This document shows, piece by piece, positions 10,722 through 20,785 of a stretch of 64,000 nt of DNA. This DNA comes from Haematobia irritans. Its lineage: Eukaryota; Arthropoda; Insecta; Diptera; Muscidae. Numbering within the stretch: the first letter of the stretch is position 1; every line of letters begins with the position of its first letter. The position numbers and the translations under genes are program-made. The notes under the pieces were generated by a model, which ran no database searches, was not told the origin of the DNA, and saw only the letters and a list, made by a program, of their open reading frames with translations. The DNA is taken from positions 66,048,126 to 66,112,125 of the forward strand of contig NC_134400.1 of the NCBI RefSeq assembly GCF_050003625.1. Direction: 5' to 3'.

Positions 10722-11333
10722 ACAGAAAAAAATATCACCTAAATATTTCCAATTAAAAAGTTAATTGAAGTTGAAAATTTTTTCAATTAATAAATTAATT
10801 GATACAATTAACTTTTTAATCATGATAGAAACATTAAGTTAATTAAGTCAATGATTGAAATTTTTAAAATGTTTAATTAAAAAATTAATTGATACAATTA
10901 ACTTTTTAATCAAATTCGGAAGACTAATTCAGTTAAAAAAAGTGCTGTTTTTTTACTTTTTTAATTAAAAATGTATTTCAAACAATCCAAATAAAAACTC
11001 TAAGCCAATCTAACTAAGTAATTAAAAATAGTTACCTTTTTAAAAATAGTTACCTTAATAAATTAATTGCGTTTTGCAATCAACATCAATTAAATTTTTA
11101 ATTGAATCAATTAAAAAATTAATTGAATTTTGCTGAAAAAATCAACTAATTTTTTAATCAAGAATTTTTTCTATGCCCAATTAAAACTGTGATTGATACT
11201 ATCATTTTCGTGATTGAAGACATTTCAATTAAAAAATTAATTGGATCAATTAATTTGGTGATTGAATCAGAGAAAAAATTAATTGGATCAATTAATTTGG
11301 TGATTGAATCAGAGAAAAAATTTTTTGTGTGTG
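10722..11333 (+). repeat. MITE family A, long form
   Basis: Begins ACAGAAAAAAATATCACC and ends TTTTTTGTGTGTG; it is the best-preserved long copy. The last 50 bp are tandemly duplicated (TTAATTGGATCAATTAATTT...GATTGAATCAGAGAAAAAA twice, about 11237-11330). Noncoding. It abuts the foldback element at 10721. Confidence 0.75.
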
Positions 11334-12065
11334 GGTGTATTTAATTAATTCTAAGAATTTTTTTAGAATTGACCCTAGCCTTCTTTCATGAAAAGATACC
11401 CATTTTTACGTTGAATCACTTAACTATAAGGACAAAACGATTTTATCGGCTTTTGGACAAGGAAAACAGTTTATAACATATAAGAGAAATTCACAAATGC
11501 TATTATAACCAAAATTCGCGTTCGTATTTTAAAGACATGAAATCTTTGGCCTCATGACAATATTTTTTCAGTGTACAAAGCAATTCACATCTACTATTTT
11601 AATTTAGTAATATCATAATAACTTTAGAATACGTATTATAGGATAAAAAGGATAAACGAGTCAAATGCTATTATTCCTAATAATTTACTGACAGTTTATA
11701 TAAGGAATTTGTATGGTAATAGTAGATTTAAAGTTTACGATAACTTTTATGAATACGAGGAAAAAACTTTACAACAAGGTGTATTTGCTGCAAAAATGTC
11801 CGCATAATGGCGGGAATAATTTTTAAGGCTTCAATTGAGCTTTGAAATATGCGGAAAACCTTATTCTGGCAGCAAGACTTAGATAAAAACGAAGTTTTAT
11901 CCATATTTCAATTGGAACATGTCGAAAATAAAAAAAGCCAAAAATAGCTAAAAGGGTCATGAAAAAAAACAGAAAAAAAGCTAAAAGCTATATGCATTTT
12001 TTCCCCGCTAAACGTCTTCAAAAAAAGCCAAATATAGCGGGAAAAAAGCTAAATTGGCAACGCTG

Positions 12066-12235
12066 CAGTGAAACCACTTAGAGAAGCTTTGAAACCCTCA
12101 GAAATGTCGCCAGCAATACTGAGGTGGGATAATCCACCGCTGAAAAACGTTTTGGTGTGCGGTCGAAGCAGGAATCGAACCCACAACCTTGTGTATGCAA
12201 GGCGGGCATGCTAACCATTGCACCACGGTGGCTCC
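12066..12235 (-). repeat. tRNA-derived SINE, 5' head with RNA polymerase III boxes
   Basis: On the minus strand it starts GGAGCCACCGTGG. The A box is TGGTGCAATGG (+ coordinates 12215-12225) and the B box GGTTCGATTCC (12171-12181). The intervening sequence resembles an anticodon arm (GCCTTGCATACACAAGG). This marks a tRNA-derived SINE promoter, not a functional tRNA: no CCA-proximal acceptor pairing is evident and the transcript would run on into the SINE body. It joins 9544 once the hAT element is removed. Confidence 0.85.
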
Positions 12236-12239
12236 ACCA

Positions 12240-14003
12240 TGCAGCGAAATTCAAAGTCATCCACTGGGTTGCTAACTCCAGGGCCCAGTGGACGGGTATC
12301 GAATCCAGTCGATACCCGTCCACTGGGTGCTAAACTTGGGCAATGACCAAGAGTTAGGCCCAATTAGTCGACCTGTAGACGGGTCGACAGGTGGCGACAC
12401 TTTGACAAGTTGAACCTTTTCTAAGGTAACGATATCAAAAGGAGGTAATCCCTCACGAAAGAGATTCAAGGAACGCAGAAATGCTTTATTTATCCTAAAG
12501 AAATTAGTATCAGTCGACCCAAGCACGTTGTCGTCTAAACAAAGCGATTCCTTAAAATAGGCTCAAGGAATTCTTGAAGCTGGAAAAAGGGAACGATCAC
12601 CGAATGAGCTGCCATCCTCCAAAAGGGATCAATGATCGTTTGCCTCAGTTGCTAAAGACAGCCTTGTGATGGCTATCATTAATAAAGGAGCATTGGACGG
12701 TATGGTTCCAAAGTAAAAATGGGGGAAATTGAGAATGCTTTGTCTGGCGTCTACTCACAGGTACTTGAAAAGTTTCCCGGTCCAGATCCTCTACACTAAC
12801 AGAATGTTTTAGAGCTGCGTTGATACTAATTGGTGAAGTTTTGAAAGTCGAGAAGAAAGACATACCGGCTAGACCAAGAGCACATGCGTGGATACCTGCA
12901 AACCCTCCTGACCCAGAATCTATTTTAAATAACAATGCAATCCAGATGTTCCAATAGCTGATTGGAAGATTGGCCGTTTGGGTGAAGTGGATGGACCAAG
13001 ACGGCATGCAGTGTTTATATTGAACACTCAGTCTTTGCCACATCTAGCAAAGTCCCAGGGCCGTGTATGTTACGGCTTTCATTATATCCAAATGAAGGTA
13101 TATAAAAACGATCAGCTAAAGTATTCGGAAATGGACAAGCCTCTGTCTGAATCCGAAATAAGCGGATCCTCTTGCGAAGTCGAGGGAGATACCAAAGATG
13201 CAGACATGGATAGACACCGTATGGGAGAGGAGGTTTCTACTGCCTCAAAACTCACCAAAGTTGAACCTATGGTTATTGCGAGAGTCACAGAGATCTCTGA
13301 AGACGACATTCTTGATGACTCGATTGAAACGGCTGATGTGACGTTTGTTGAAAATCTCGATGGTCCAGATAAATCTTTACCATTGTATGGCTGCATGTGC
13401 TGCCTTAAAAGTTCTCCTGATGAAAGGGAACGTAGATATAGTTCTTATTCAAGAACAATATGTTTATAGAAACAAAATATGTGAATTAAGTACTCCGGGG
13501 TTCAAACTATTGCAGTATACGTACTGGTAATGATGTAAATCGAGCCTGTATAATTGCTAAAAACGAGCTCAACTTGTTTCTGCTTCCTTCAATCTGCAAT
13601 ACTGATACTGTCGTTGCCAGATTAGAAATAGCCAAATGCAAAATTCGGTCTACATGGGACATGATAGGGAGGTGCCTCCAGTGCCGTTAACACCTTAGTT
13701 GAGGAGTCATTGAAAACAAAGACAAAACTCATTATGGGATGCGATGCAAATGCGCATAATAGTATATGGGGAAGTGGTGACATTAATACAAGAGGAGAGT
13801 CGCTTCTAGAGTTTATTTTGCGTACTAAAATGGTAGTTTGCAATAAGGGAGATTCCCCAATCTTTGTCACTAAAAACAGCCAAGAGGTTTTGGACGTCAC
13901 CTTGGCCTCGCAAGAACTGAATGAAATGATATCTGATTGGCATGTTTTAAGTGAACATAGCTTCTCAGATCATCGCTACATCAGTTTCAAATTTGATGTT
14001 TAT
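12240..14003 (+). pseudogene. LOA-type LINE copy 1: ORF1 and endonuclease region, degraded
   Basis: From about 12606 the DNA is collinear with the LOA copy at 25695-20650 (opposite strand) and it extends about 350 bp further upstream. ORF1 (12667-13440) carries the DUF4780-like region (PARPRAHAWIPANPPDPES, VDGPRRHAVFILNTQSLPH) with a stop at about 12714 and a deletion near 12790. ORF2 begins in another frame at about 13345 (MVQINLYHCMAACAALKVLL) and runs through the endonuclease (IMGCDANAHNSIWG, SEHSFSDHRYISF). The overlapping ORF1/ORF2 layout looks ancestral, unlike copy 2. A hAT element interrupts it at 14004. Confidence 0.85.
12284..12327. repeat. Perfect 19-bp inverted repeat with 6-bp loop
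   Basis: CCCAGTGGACGGGTATCGA (12284-12302), loop ATCCAG, TCGATACCCGTCCACTGGG (12309-12327). The adjacent CCACTGGGTTGCTAAC (12261) and CCACTGGGTGCTAAAC (12320) form a direct repeat. This suggests a local inverted duplication in the LINE 5' region rather than a regulatory hairpin. Confidence 0.8.
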
Positions 14004-14577
14004 CAGGGTTGGCCTGTCACAAACTGTGACTTTTGCGACATACATTTGCGACGGTATAATACGTATGTCGCAAAAGTCGTAAACCTACTGTAGAAAACCA
14101 AATTTTGAATAGAAGAAATCCTGAATATTTTTTAATTTAGTTTGACAGCATTTGCTGTGAGTTTCTGCAGAAATTTGTGAAAGTTTTCCCATGGCCAAGC
14201 CTATTTTCTTAGGTGGTATCGAAATTCCCGTTGGTGAGTGTGCAAAATACCTTGAGGTTATATTGGACAGGAGACTGAACTTAAAGCTAAGAAAGGACGA
14301 GAAAATCCACGGTTTCCCTGTACTCGTGCAAAAGGCAATAGGGAAAATGTGGGGACTAAAACCGAAAATTGTGAACATTCCTAAGAATTGAAACTTCTTC
14401 GCACATACCATCGTCTCGGATATCATCGAATTCGCTGCCTAGCTGACGCGACTAAAGTATTTTCAGTTTGCGACTTTTCTTACTTTTTCAACATTTACGA
14501 CGCGTATGTGACGTTTACGACGTTTACAACTTTGCGACAGTCGCAAACCTAAAAAAGTTTGATACAGACCATCTCTG
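14004..14577. mobile_element. Non-autonomous hAT-like element carrying a piece of LOA RT
   Basis: Termini are CAGGGTTGGCCTGT-CAAAC and the inverse of CAGAGATGGTCTGTATCAAAC. Flanks are the 8-bp repeat ATGTTTAT (13996-14003, 14578-14585), so the LINE frame rejoins when it is removed. Subterminal TTTGCGAC/GTCGCAAA motifs occur at both ends. The centre (about 14170-14385) is not hAT sequence: it matches LOA DNA at 22040-22215 (GGTGGTATCGAAATTCCC, TTGGACAGGA-CTGAACTT, AAAATGTGGGGACTAAAACC). A related 3' end sits at 7450-7619. Confidence 0.85.
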
Positions 14578-14585
14578 ATGTTTAT

Positions 14586-15902
14586 ACCAAGACCATATTT
14601 CCGCCAAATGTTGGGAAAGCTGATTGGATACCAGAGACAAATATGAGCACTGTGCAAGATATCGAACACGCAGTGGAGAAGATTACTAAGGCCTTCAATC
14701 GACCACCATGGTCGTCTACGGAGTTAAGTAATATGAGGAAATCCTGCAGGAAGCTCTTTGCTTTGAGTCCACTTTGCTTTGAGTCCACCAAAGCTCCTGA
14801 GAATAGGGACGCTTACAGGAGGAATCTGAAAGGATACAAGCGAGAACTGAGAAAGGCTCAGCATAACTCTTGGAATAATTACTGCAGCAGTATTGAGAAT
14901 ACGTCCGAGGCTTCCAGACTACGGAAGGTACTAGCATCCACAAACTCCGCTCCAGGTTTCATTAAAGCATCGGGGGATAATTGGAAAACGTCCAGTCAGG
15001 AGACGCTGGAGGTACAGTTGGGCACACATTTTCTTGGAAATCAGACGGTTGAGCTATGTTCTGGCGGAGCTACAGGGGCTCAGCGGTCGTTTCCTATCGA
15101 GGAAATGGTATCGGAATCTAGAATAAAATGGGCGTTAAATAGCTTTGGACCATTCAAATCCCCCGCACCTGATGGAATTGCTCCGGCGGAGTTACAAGCA
15201 GTGACTGATAGAATCATCGGCGATATATATAGGATATATCAACTTAGCATATATTCCAGGAAAGTGGAGGGAAACAAAAGTCGTTGTCATACCTAAAGTG
15301 GGAAAAGCCTCTCGAGTGCGAAGGATTTCCGACCAATCAGCTTATCCTCATTCCTACTTAAGACTCTGGAGAGGATGATAGATATTTATCTTAGAACTAG
15401 CGTCGATTCAAGTTTGCTCTCGAAACGATAGCATGCATACTCGAAGGGCAGGTCTACTGAGACCGCATTACATGAACTAGTCAGTTTTATTGAAAGAATA
15501 CACAGTCGTGGCTTTTATAGACATCGAGGGGGGCGTTCAATAACATCCATCCGAGCTCGATCTTAAATGGACTGACAACTCTGAGTGTTGATCCAGGTAT
15601 ACTTAGGCTGCTAGACGAACTTCTAATGAAGAGACGTATTGCAGCCACACTAGGACAAGCTAACATACAAAGGTATGTGAACAGAGACACTCCCCAAGGA
15701 GAAGTTCTATCACCTCTTCTTTGGAATGTTGCTATAAACAACCTTCTGGTTTCCCTAGAAAAAGAAAGGATAAAAGTGGTGGCATACGCAGATGATGTGG
15801 CGCTAGCAGTCAGGGGAAAATTCCCATCCACAATCAGAGATATTATAAAGAGAGCCCTCCGGATGACTGAGAAATGGGCGAAAGATAATGGTCTTGGGGT
15901 CT
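14586..15902 (+). pseudogene. LOA-type LINE copy 1: reverse transcriptase region, degraded
   Basis: Continues the LINE after the hAT insertion. Open from 14586 to about 15225 (KAQHNSWNNYCSSIENTSEA, SRIKWALNSFGPFKS), then frameshifted around 15225-15300 and 15500. It reopens at 15626-15902 with RYVNRDTPQGEVLSPLLWN and VVAYADDVALAV, an intact YADD box. Compared with copy 2 it has a single, not duplicated, finger/palm segment. RNase H and the 3' tail are missing because the sequence switches to satellite at 15902. Confidence 0.85.
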
Positions 15903-16150
15903 AGGCTCATTGGAAAGGGCTTGAGCTCAGCTTTCATAATCATAAAAGTCTTCATTAGAAAAGTATTTGTGAAAAGCGAAAATTTGAAAACAAAATTTTC
16001 AACAAATTTTTACAACGGGCCCACTGTGCCGAAACTAAGCCGCGTGCGATATCGAGACTAGGCTCATTGGAAAGGGCTTGAGCTTAGCTTTCATAATCAC
16101 AAAAGTCTTCATTAGAAAAGTATTTGTGAAGAGCGCAAATATGAAAATCA
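15902..16150 (-). repeat. 157-bp satellite, about 1.5 units
   Basis: TAGGCTCATTGGAAAGGGCT at 15902 recurs 157 bp later (16059). The unit includes GTCTTCATTAGAAAAGTATT, TTGTGAAAAGCG and CCACTGTGCCGAAACTAAGC. It is the reverse complement of the array at 17885-18760. Confidence 0.85.
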
Positions 16151-17415
16151 AATTTAAAAAGAAATATCATATTGAAAATAAACAAATCCAATTTATTTAT
16201 TTAGCAAAACATGCCTAATTTTAAACAATACTTCGTTAAATTATTAAATTAAATTTGATTTTATTTTGTTTATCTAATACATTACATACAAAATGAGTGC
16301 TTTTTTAAGAAATGTATGTTATTTTCATTTTTTAATTTAATTGGCAGTTCATTAAATAATTTAAGCCTATTATATAATAATAAATATAAACTCTTAAACA
16401 ATTGCAAAAAATATTTCTTCTACTGGTAAAATAATTATAGATAAATAAATAATAGAAAATTATACAATTGATTGTCTCTAATAAAAAATTTAGTTTTCTA
16501 CCAAAATCAATCAAATTTTTAATTGAAGCAATTAAAAATTAAGTGAAAGTGCCGAAGAAAACAAATGCTTTTTTAACCAAGAATATTTTTTATTTCTAAT
16601 TACTTCTATGGTTAATACTATCGTGATTGATCAGTTAAAAGTTTAATTGGAAATACGTTGGTAGTATTTTTGTCTGTGGATGGTCTACTATGAGTTTTTA
16701 ATTATTTTTTAGGTTTTTGCACAAAAAATTTTGTTTACTTTTTTATCACGAAATTATTTGAACCAATTAAAAAATTAATCGACACTATTATTTATTTGTA
16801 GTTTAATTAATTATAAATTAGTAATGATACAATAAACAGTTTATTGGCATAATTGAAAAATTAATTGAATCAACACTACAATTGATTGTAAATTCCGAAT
16901 TAATTAAGTATTTTTGTAATTTGTGATTGATACTATCTACTTCTTTATGTAAGCAATTTCAATAAAAATAAAATTGCTTCAGTGAAAAAATAGTGTTTTG
17001 CTGTCGTAATCAATTACACTTTTAATGGAATCAATTGGATTTAATTGAATTAATTAAATTTGCAGACAAAATGATTCGGAACCGCGAATCAACAAAATCA
17101 CGCAGCAAAAATACCACCAATATATTTTAAATTAAAGTTTTAATTAATATTTTAATTTAAAATCTATTTAATCACAATTTAATTGATATCATTATTTATT
17201 TAGTTAAAACAAAAATCAATTGCAAAATTGAATTGGAACAACTAATTTTTTAGTTGTTATAGATGATTGATATTATCATTTTCGTGATAGAAAAATATTT
17301 AATTAAAAATTGATTGGAGCAATTAATTTTGCGATATATCAAAATTTTGTTTTTCGCATTCAAACGAACATAAAAGTTTATTGATAAATATCAGCTGTTC
17401 CCAAAGTGTGAGTCC
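16151..17415. other. AT-rich core between inverted satellite blocks
   Basis: About 1.27 kb, very AT-rich, no ORF of note. It holds eroded copies of MITE family A (16500-16680, and 17095-17360 starting CGCAGCAAAAATACCACC), recognisable by AATTAATT blocks and GTGATTGATACTATC motifs. Nothing else identified. Confidence 0.5.
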
Positions 17416-17801
17416 TACGCAGAAAAAATATCTTCAACACATTTCCTTTGAAAAAGTTGATAGAAGTTGAAAAATTTTCCAATTAATAAATTAATTGATG
17501 CAATTAACTTTTTAATCAAGATGGAAACATTAAAATAATTAATAATCTTAAAATTTTTAAGTAAAAAACTAATTGATACAATTAACTTTTTAATGAAAAA
17601 ATTAATTGAGTTTTGCAATCAACATCAATTAAATTTTTAATTTAGTCATTTAAAAAATTAATTCAAATTTGCTCTTGACATCAATTAATTTTTTAATGTC
17701 ATTTTCGTGATTTAAGAAATTTCAATTAAATAATTAAAGGTATCAACCTAACCTATCAATTAATTTCGTGATTGAATCAGAAAAAAAAACATTTTTGTGT
17801 G
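17416..17801 (+). repeat. MITE family A copy
   Basis: Starts TA-CGCAGAAAAAATATC and ends GATTGAATCAGAAAAA...TTTTTGTGTG followed by TA. It matches the 10722 copy, including GATGCAATTAACTTTTTAAT. Internal deletions shorten it. Noncoding. Confidence 0.7.
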
Positions 17802-17884
17802 TATACAAAAAAAGAATATTGACAATATTGAGAAATTGTTTATCCTTTAAATAAAACTTTAAAATTTAATTACATCTATATGGT

Positions 17885-18760
17885 GAAGACCATTGTGGGT
17901 CTGAAAGGTGAGCTCAAGCCCTTTCCAATGAGCCTAATCTCTATACCGCACGCCGCTCAGTTTTGGCACAATGGGGCCGTTGGAAAAATTTGTTGAAAGT
18001 TTTATTTTCCAATTTGCGCTTTTCACAAATACTTTTCTAATGAAGACTTTTGTGGATATGAAAGCTGAGCTCAAACCCTTTCCAATGAACCTAGTCTCTA
18101 TACCGCACGCGGCTTAGTTTTGGCACAGTGGGCCCGTTTTGAAAATTTGTCGAAAATTTTATTTTCCAATTTGCGCTTTTCACAAATACTTTTCTAATAA
18201 AGACTTTAATGTGTATAAAATCTGAGCTCAAGCCCTTTCCAATGAACCTAGTCTCTATACAGCACGCGGCTTAGTTTTGGCACAGTGGGCTCCGTTGTAA
18301 AAATTTGTTAAAAAAGCATTTTCAAATTTCCGCTTTTCACAAATACTTTTCTAATGAAGACTTTCATGTGTATGAAAGCTGATCTCAAGCCCTTTCCGAT
18401 GAACCTAGTATCTATACCGCACGCGGCTTAGTTTTGGCACAGTGGGCTCCGTTGTAAAAATTTGTTGAAAAAGCATTTTCAAATTTGCGCTTTTCGCAAA
18501 TACTTTTCTAATGAAGACTTTCGTGGGTATGAAAGCTGAGCTCAAGCCCTTTCCAATGAACCTAGTCTCTATACAGCACGCGGCTTAGTTTTGGCACAGT
18601 GGGCTCCGTTGTAAAAATTTGTTGAAAATTTTGTTTTAAAATTTTCGCTTTTCACAAATACTTTTCTAATGAAGACGTTTGATTATAAAAGCTGAGCTCA
18701 AGCCCTTTCCAATGAGCCTACACTCTATATCGCACACGGCTTAGTTTTTAAATAATAAGC
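17885..18760 (+). repeat. 157-bp satellite array, about 5.5 units
   Basis: The anchor CTTTCCAATGA recurs at 17921, 18078, 18235, 18392, 18549 and 18705: spacing 157, 157, 157, 157, 156. Each unit reads CTTAGTTTTGGCACAGTGGG, an AT-rich middle, CGCTTTTCACAAATACTTTT and GAGCTCAAGCCCTTTCC. No ORF. It is opposite in orientation to 15902-16150. Confidence 0.9.
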
Positions 18761-18879
18761 CAAATACTAAAAATCCAAATTCGAATTTGAAATCCTAAAT
18801 TCGAATTTGAAAAATATTTTTGGTGTTGGTTTGTGTATCGGCTAAGTTTTTGCTGCAAATTTCAAATTTGGATTTATCT

Positions 18880-19422
18880 TCACACACATTCTGCCTAGGC
18901 CATTCATATATTGGCCTGGCATTGACACCTATTAGAAAATACAGGTAGAAATTGTGGAAGCTGCAACGACAATGCTCGAATGCCAAATCAATTCAATTTT
19001 CACCATTGGGAATACCCGAAGGCCCCTTGGGTGAGAGTCCATCTCGATTTTGCAGGCCCTGTGTACGGCACGAACCTGTTGATCATCACCGACTATGACT
19101 CGAGCTAAAGGTTGGAAATTCAACGACATCGGCAGGTACTATAGCAATTCTTGATGAACTATTTGCCTCTTATGGTATTCCAATCACAGTAGTAATAGAT
19201 AATGGTACGAATTTAACATCGATTGAATTTAAGGAATACTTAAGAGATAAAGGAGTGAAATTTCATAAAAGAATGGCATCCTATCACCCCGCCAAAATCG
19301 GACAGGCGGATCGCTATGTCCAGACTATAAAAAAAGCTCTGAAGGCATTGGGATCGGACAATGCAACAGTAAGGCGACATATAAATGAATTCTTGAGCCA
19401 ATACCGGAAGGCACCACATTAA
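18880..19422 (+). pseudogene. Ty3/gypsy integrase remnant
   Basis: Reads YWPGID, then WVRVHLDFAGPVYGTNLLII (first catalytic Asp in HLDFAGP). After a frameshift it continues GTIAILDELFASYGIPITVV, DNGTNLTSIEFKEYLRDKGV (second Asp), and SYHPAKIGQADRYVQTIKKA. In the last block the catalytic Glu of GQAERYVQ is Asp here (GCGGAT). It stops at RKAPH. No Gag, RT or LTR is attached; its 5' edge lies just after the satellite. The family differs from the element at 2740. Confidence 0.75.
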
Positions 19423-19522
19423 TATGGCATCTCTTCTTAATCTTATTCTTTTTATTATTCTTATCTTTCTCGTGTAACACATGTTTTGTAAACCATTATT
19501 TTGTAAACTAAAATATATAAAA

Positions 19523-19760
19523 CACAGAGCAATTTTTCGTGAAAAATTTTCCAATTAATTGAGTTTTAAAAAATATTCAATAAAAATTTAATTGATTCAA
19601 CAAATTTTTTAATTGAAACAAAAATCAATCATAAAACTTAATAGTATCCATTTATTTTTTAATTGGATCAAGTAATTTTTAATTTGACTTTCAAATAATT
19701 TTTTAATTGATACTATCATTTCAGTGATTGAATACATTTCAATTAAAAAATTAAGATGGG
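19523..19760 (+). repeat. MITE family A, short form, fragment
   Basis: ACACAGAGCAATTTTTCGTG, then TTCCAATTAATTGAGTTTTA and the run to AATTAAAAAATTAAGATGGG. It matches 580-830 but lacks the GTGATTGAATCAG terminus. Noncoding. Confidence 0.6.
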
Positions 19761-19799
19761 GCGAAGGACCAATTTAAAGAATGAGATGGGCGCAGCCCA

Positions 19800-20195
19800 T
19801 CTTTGGATGTGAATTAAAAAATTCTGTGATATTTGGTTTAAAAAAAAAATTAAAACTGTTTATGATTTTTAATGTATTCTAACGCTTTTCTGAAACGTTT
19901 GGCCTCAAATATATTCAAAAATGCACAATTTTTTCAGATTGGATTTAGCATTTTTTTCAACAAAATTTAAATGATTTGTACCATTTTATGAATTCTTACT
20001 CTGTTTTTAACCAATTTGAAACAAAAATGTTAAAATTACCCATTAAAAGTATGAAAATACCAAGTTATAAAAAATTGAATTAAAAGAACTTCCTGGGGAG
20101 TTAAAATAAAGAACATCATTGGGAATACATCTTCTGGAAGTGCTTTTAAAGTTGTGCCTTTGGAAGAACTTTCAATTTTTTTGCTGGGTGAGCAT
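19800..20195 (+). repeat. TIR-type repeat, family Y, second copy
   Basis: Inverse of 6845-7224; aligned blocks include TTTATGATTTTTAATGTATT, TTCTTACTCTGTTTTTAACC and TTATAAAAAATTGAATTAAA. Ends TTTTTTTGCTGGG at about 20193, the presumed terminal repeat. Left terminus missing. No ORF. Confidence 0.6.
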
Positions 20196-20284
20196 TTCTT
20201 TTACTGAATTTGCGGGATTTGCTATTGACCCATTATTTAAGGATTGGCGTTGAGTGGGTGCTATATTAGTGGTTTGGTTTCAGG

Positions 20285-20530
20285 TAACTTGGGAATTAGT
20301 TGTATTTTCTTGTTGTTGAGGTGTAGTCATTGAAGCTTGGTCTGGAATGTACTGGTTTTCTGTCTGTGGTCTACGATGCGGGTAATGTTTAATATAGATT
20401 TGTCTGTAGATCATATACCCTTTATAATTTGCCCGATGATATCCATTACAAAGCGCACCTCATTTGCCCAATGCCTTCGCGAGCATAATTTGGATTCGTG
20501 ATTACCTGCAAATTTTGTACATAAAATATG
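20285..20530 (-). pseudogene. Jockey-type LINE ORF1 zinc-knuckle remnant
   Basis: The minus strand reads AREGIGQMRCALCNGYHRAN then YKGYMIYRQIYIKHYPHRRP, followed by a Gln/Thr-rich tail to TGA. The C-x2-C-x3-H-x3-Y-x-G arrangement resembles the last zinc knuckle of jockey ORF1 (usually ending in Cys, here Tyr). Upstream knuckles are absent because the TIR repeat begins at 20552. Confidence 0.55.
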
Positions 20531-20551
20531 GGTTTTATTCTGCAATATCCA

Positions 20552-20649
20552 AGCAAAAACTAGGTAACCACATCTCATTACAATTTACATTACCAGGAGT
20601 AAAGCTGTCATTACACATTGCATTACATTACGGTGAGTTATAATGACTA
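20552..20649 (+). repeat. TIR repeat family X, copy 1, left part
   Basis: CAAGCAAAAACTAGGTAACC...GTTATAATGACTA matches 26466-26567 almost base for base. The copy resumes at 25709 after the LOA insertion. The last 13 bases (20637-20649) are the LINE's target-site duplication. Confidence 0.85.
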
Positions 20650-20785
20650 GGTTAGGTTAGGTTAAAGTGGCAGACCTATTACGATTCAGGCTCACTTAGA
20701 CTATTCAGTCCATTGTGATACCACATTAACTAAAAGTTCCTATTACATATGGGCACTTCTAGTTTTAACCGTTGAACCTTCTCGA

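Larger units (their letters stand above)
9545..12065. mobile_element. hAT-like DNA transposon, non-autonomous
   Basis: Ends are CAGCGTTGCCA...TGGCAACGCTG, an 11-bp inverted repeat of hAT type, flanked by an 8-bp direct repeat CAGTGAAA (9537-9544 and 12066-12073). An 8-bp duplication is the hAT hallmark. Removing it rejoins the SINE exactly. Subterminal DNA has AAAAAAGCTAAA motifs at both ends. I find no transposase; the 74-codon minus ORF at 9764-9988 is not recognisable. It contains a foldback element at 10478 and a MITE at 10722; the rest (9600-10477, 11334-12000) is AT-rich noncoding DNA. Confidence 0.85.

Noticed and set aside
12150..12235. A functional tRNA gene on the minus strand
   Set aside because: A and B boxes are present, but the sequence continues as a SINE and no proper acceptor stem is seen.
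17885..18760. CRISPR array
   Set aside because: Period is 157 bp with whole-unit similarity and no unique spacers; eukaryotic satellite.
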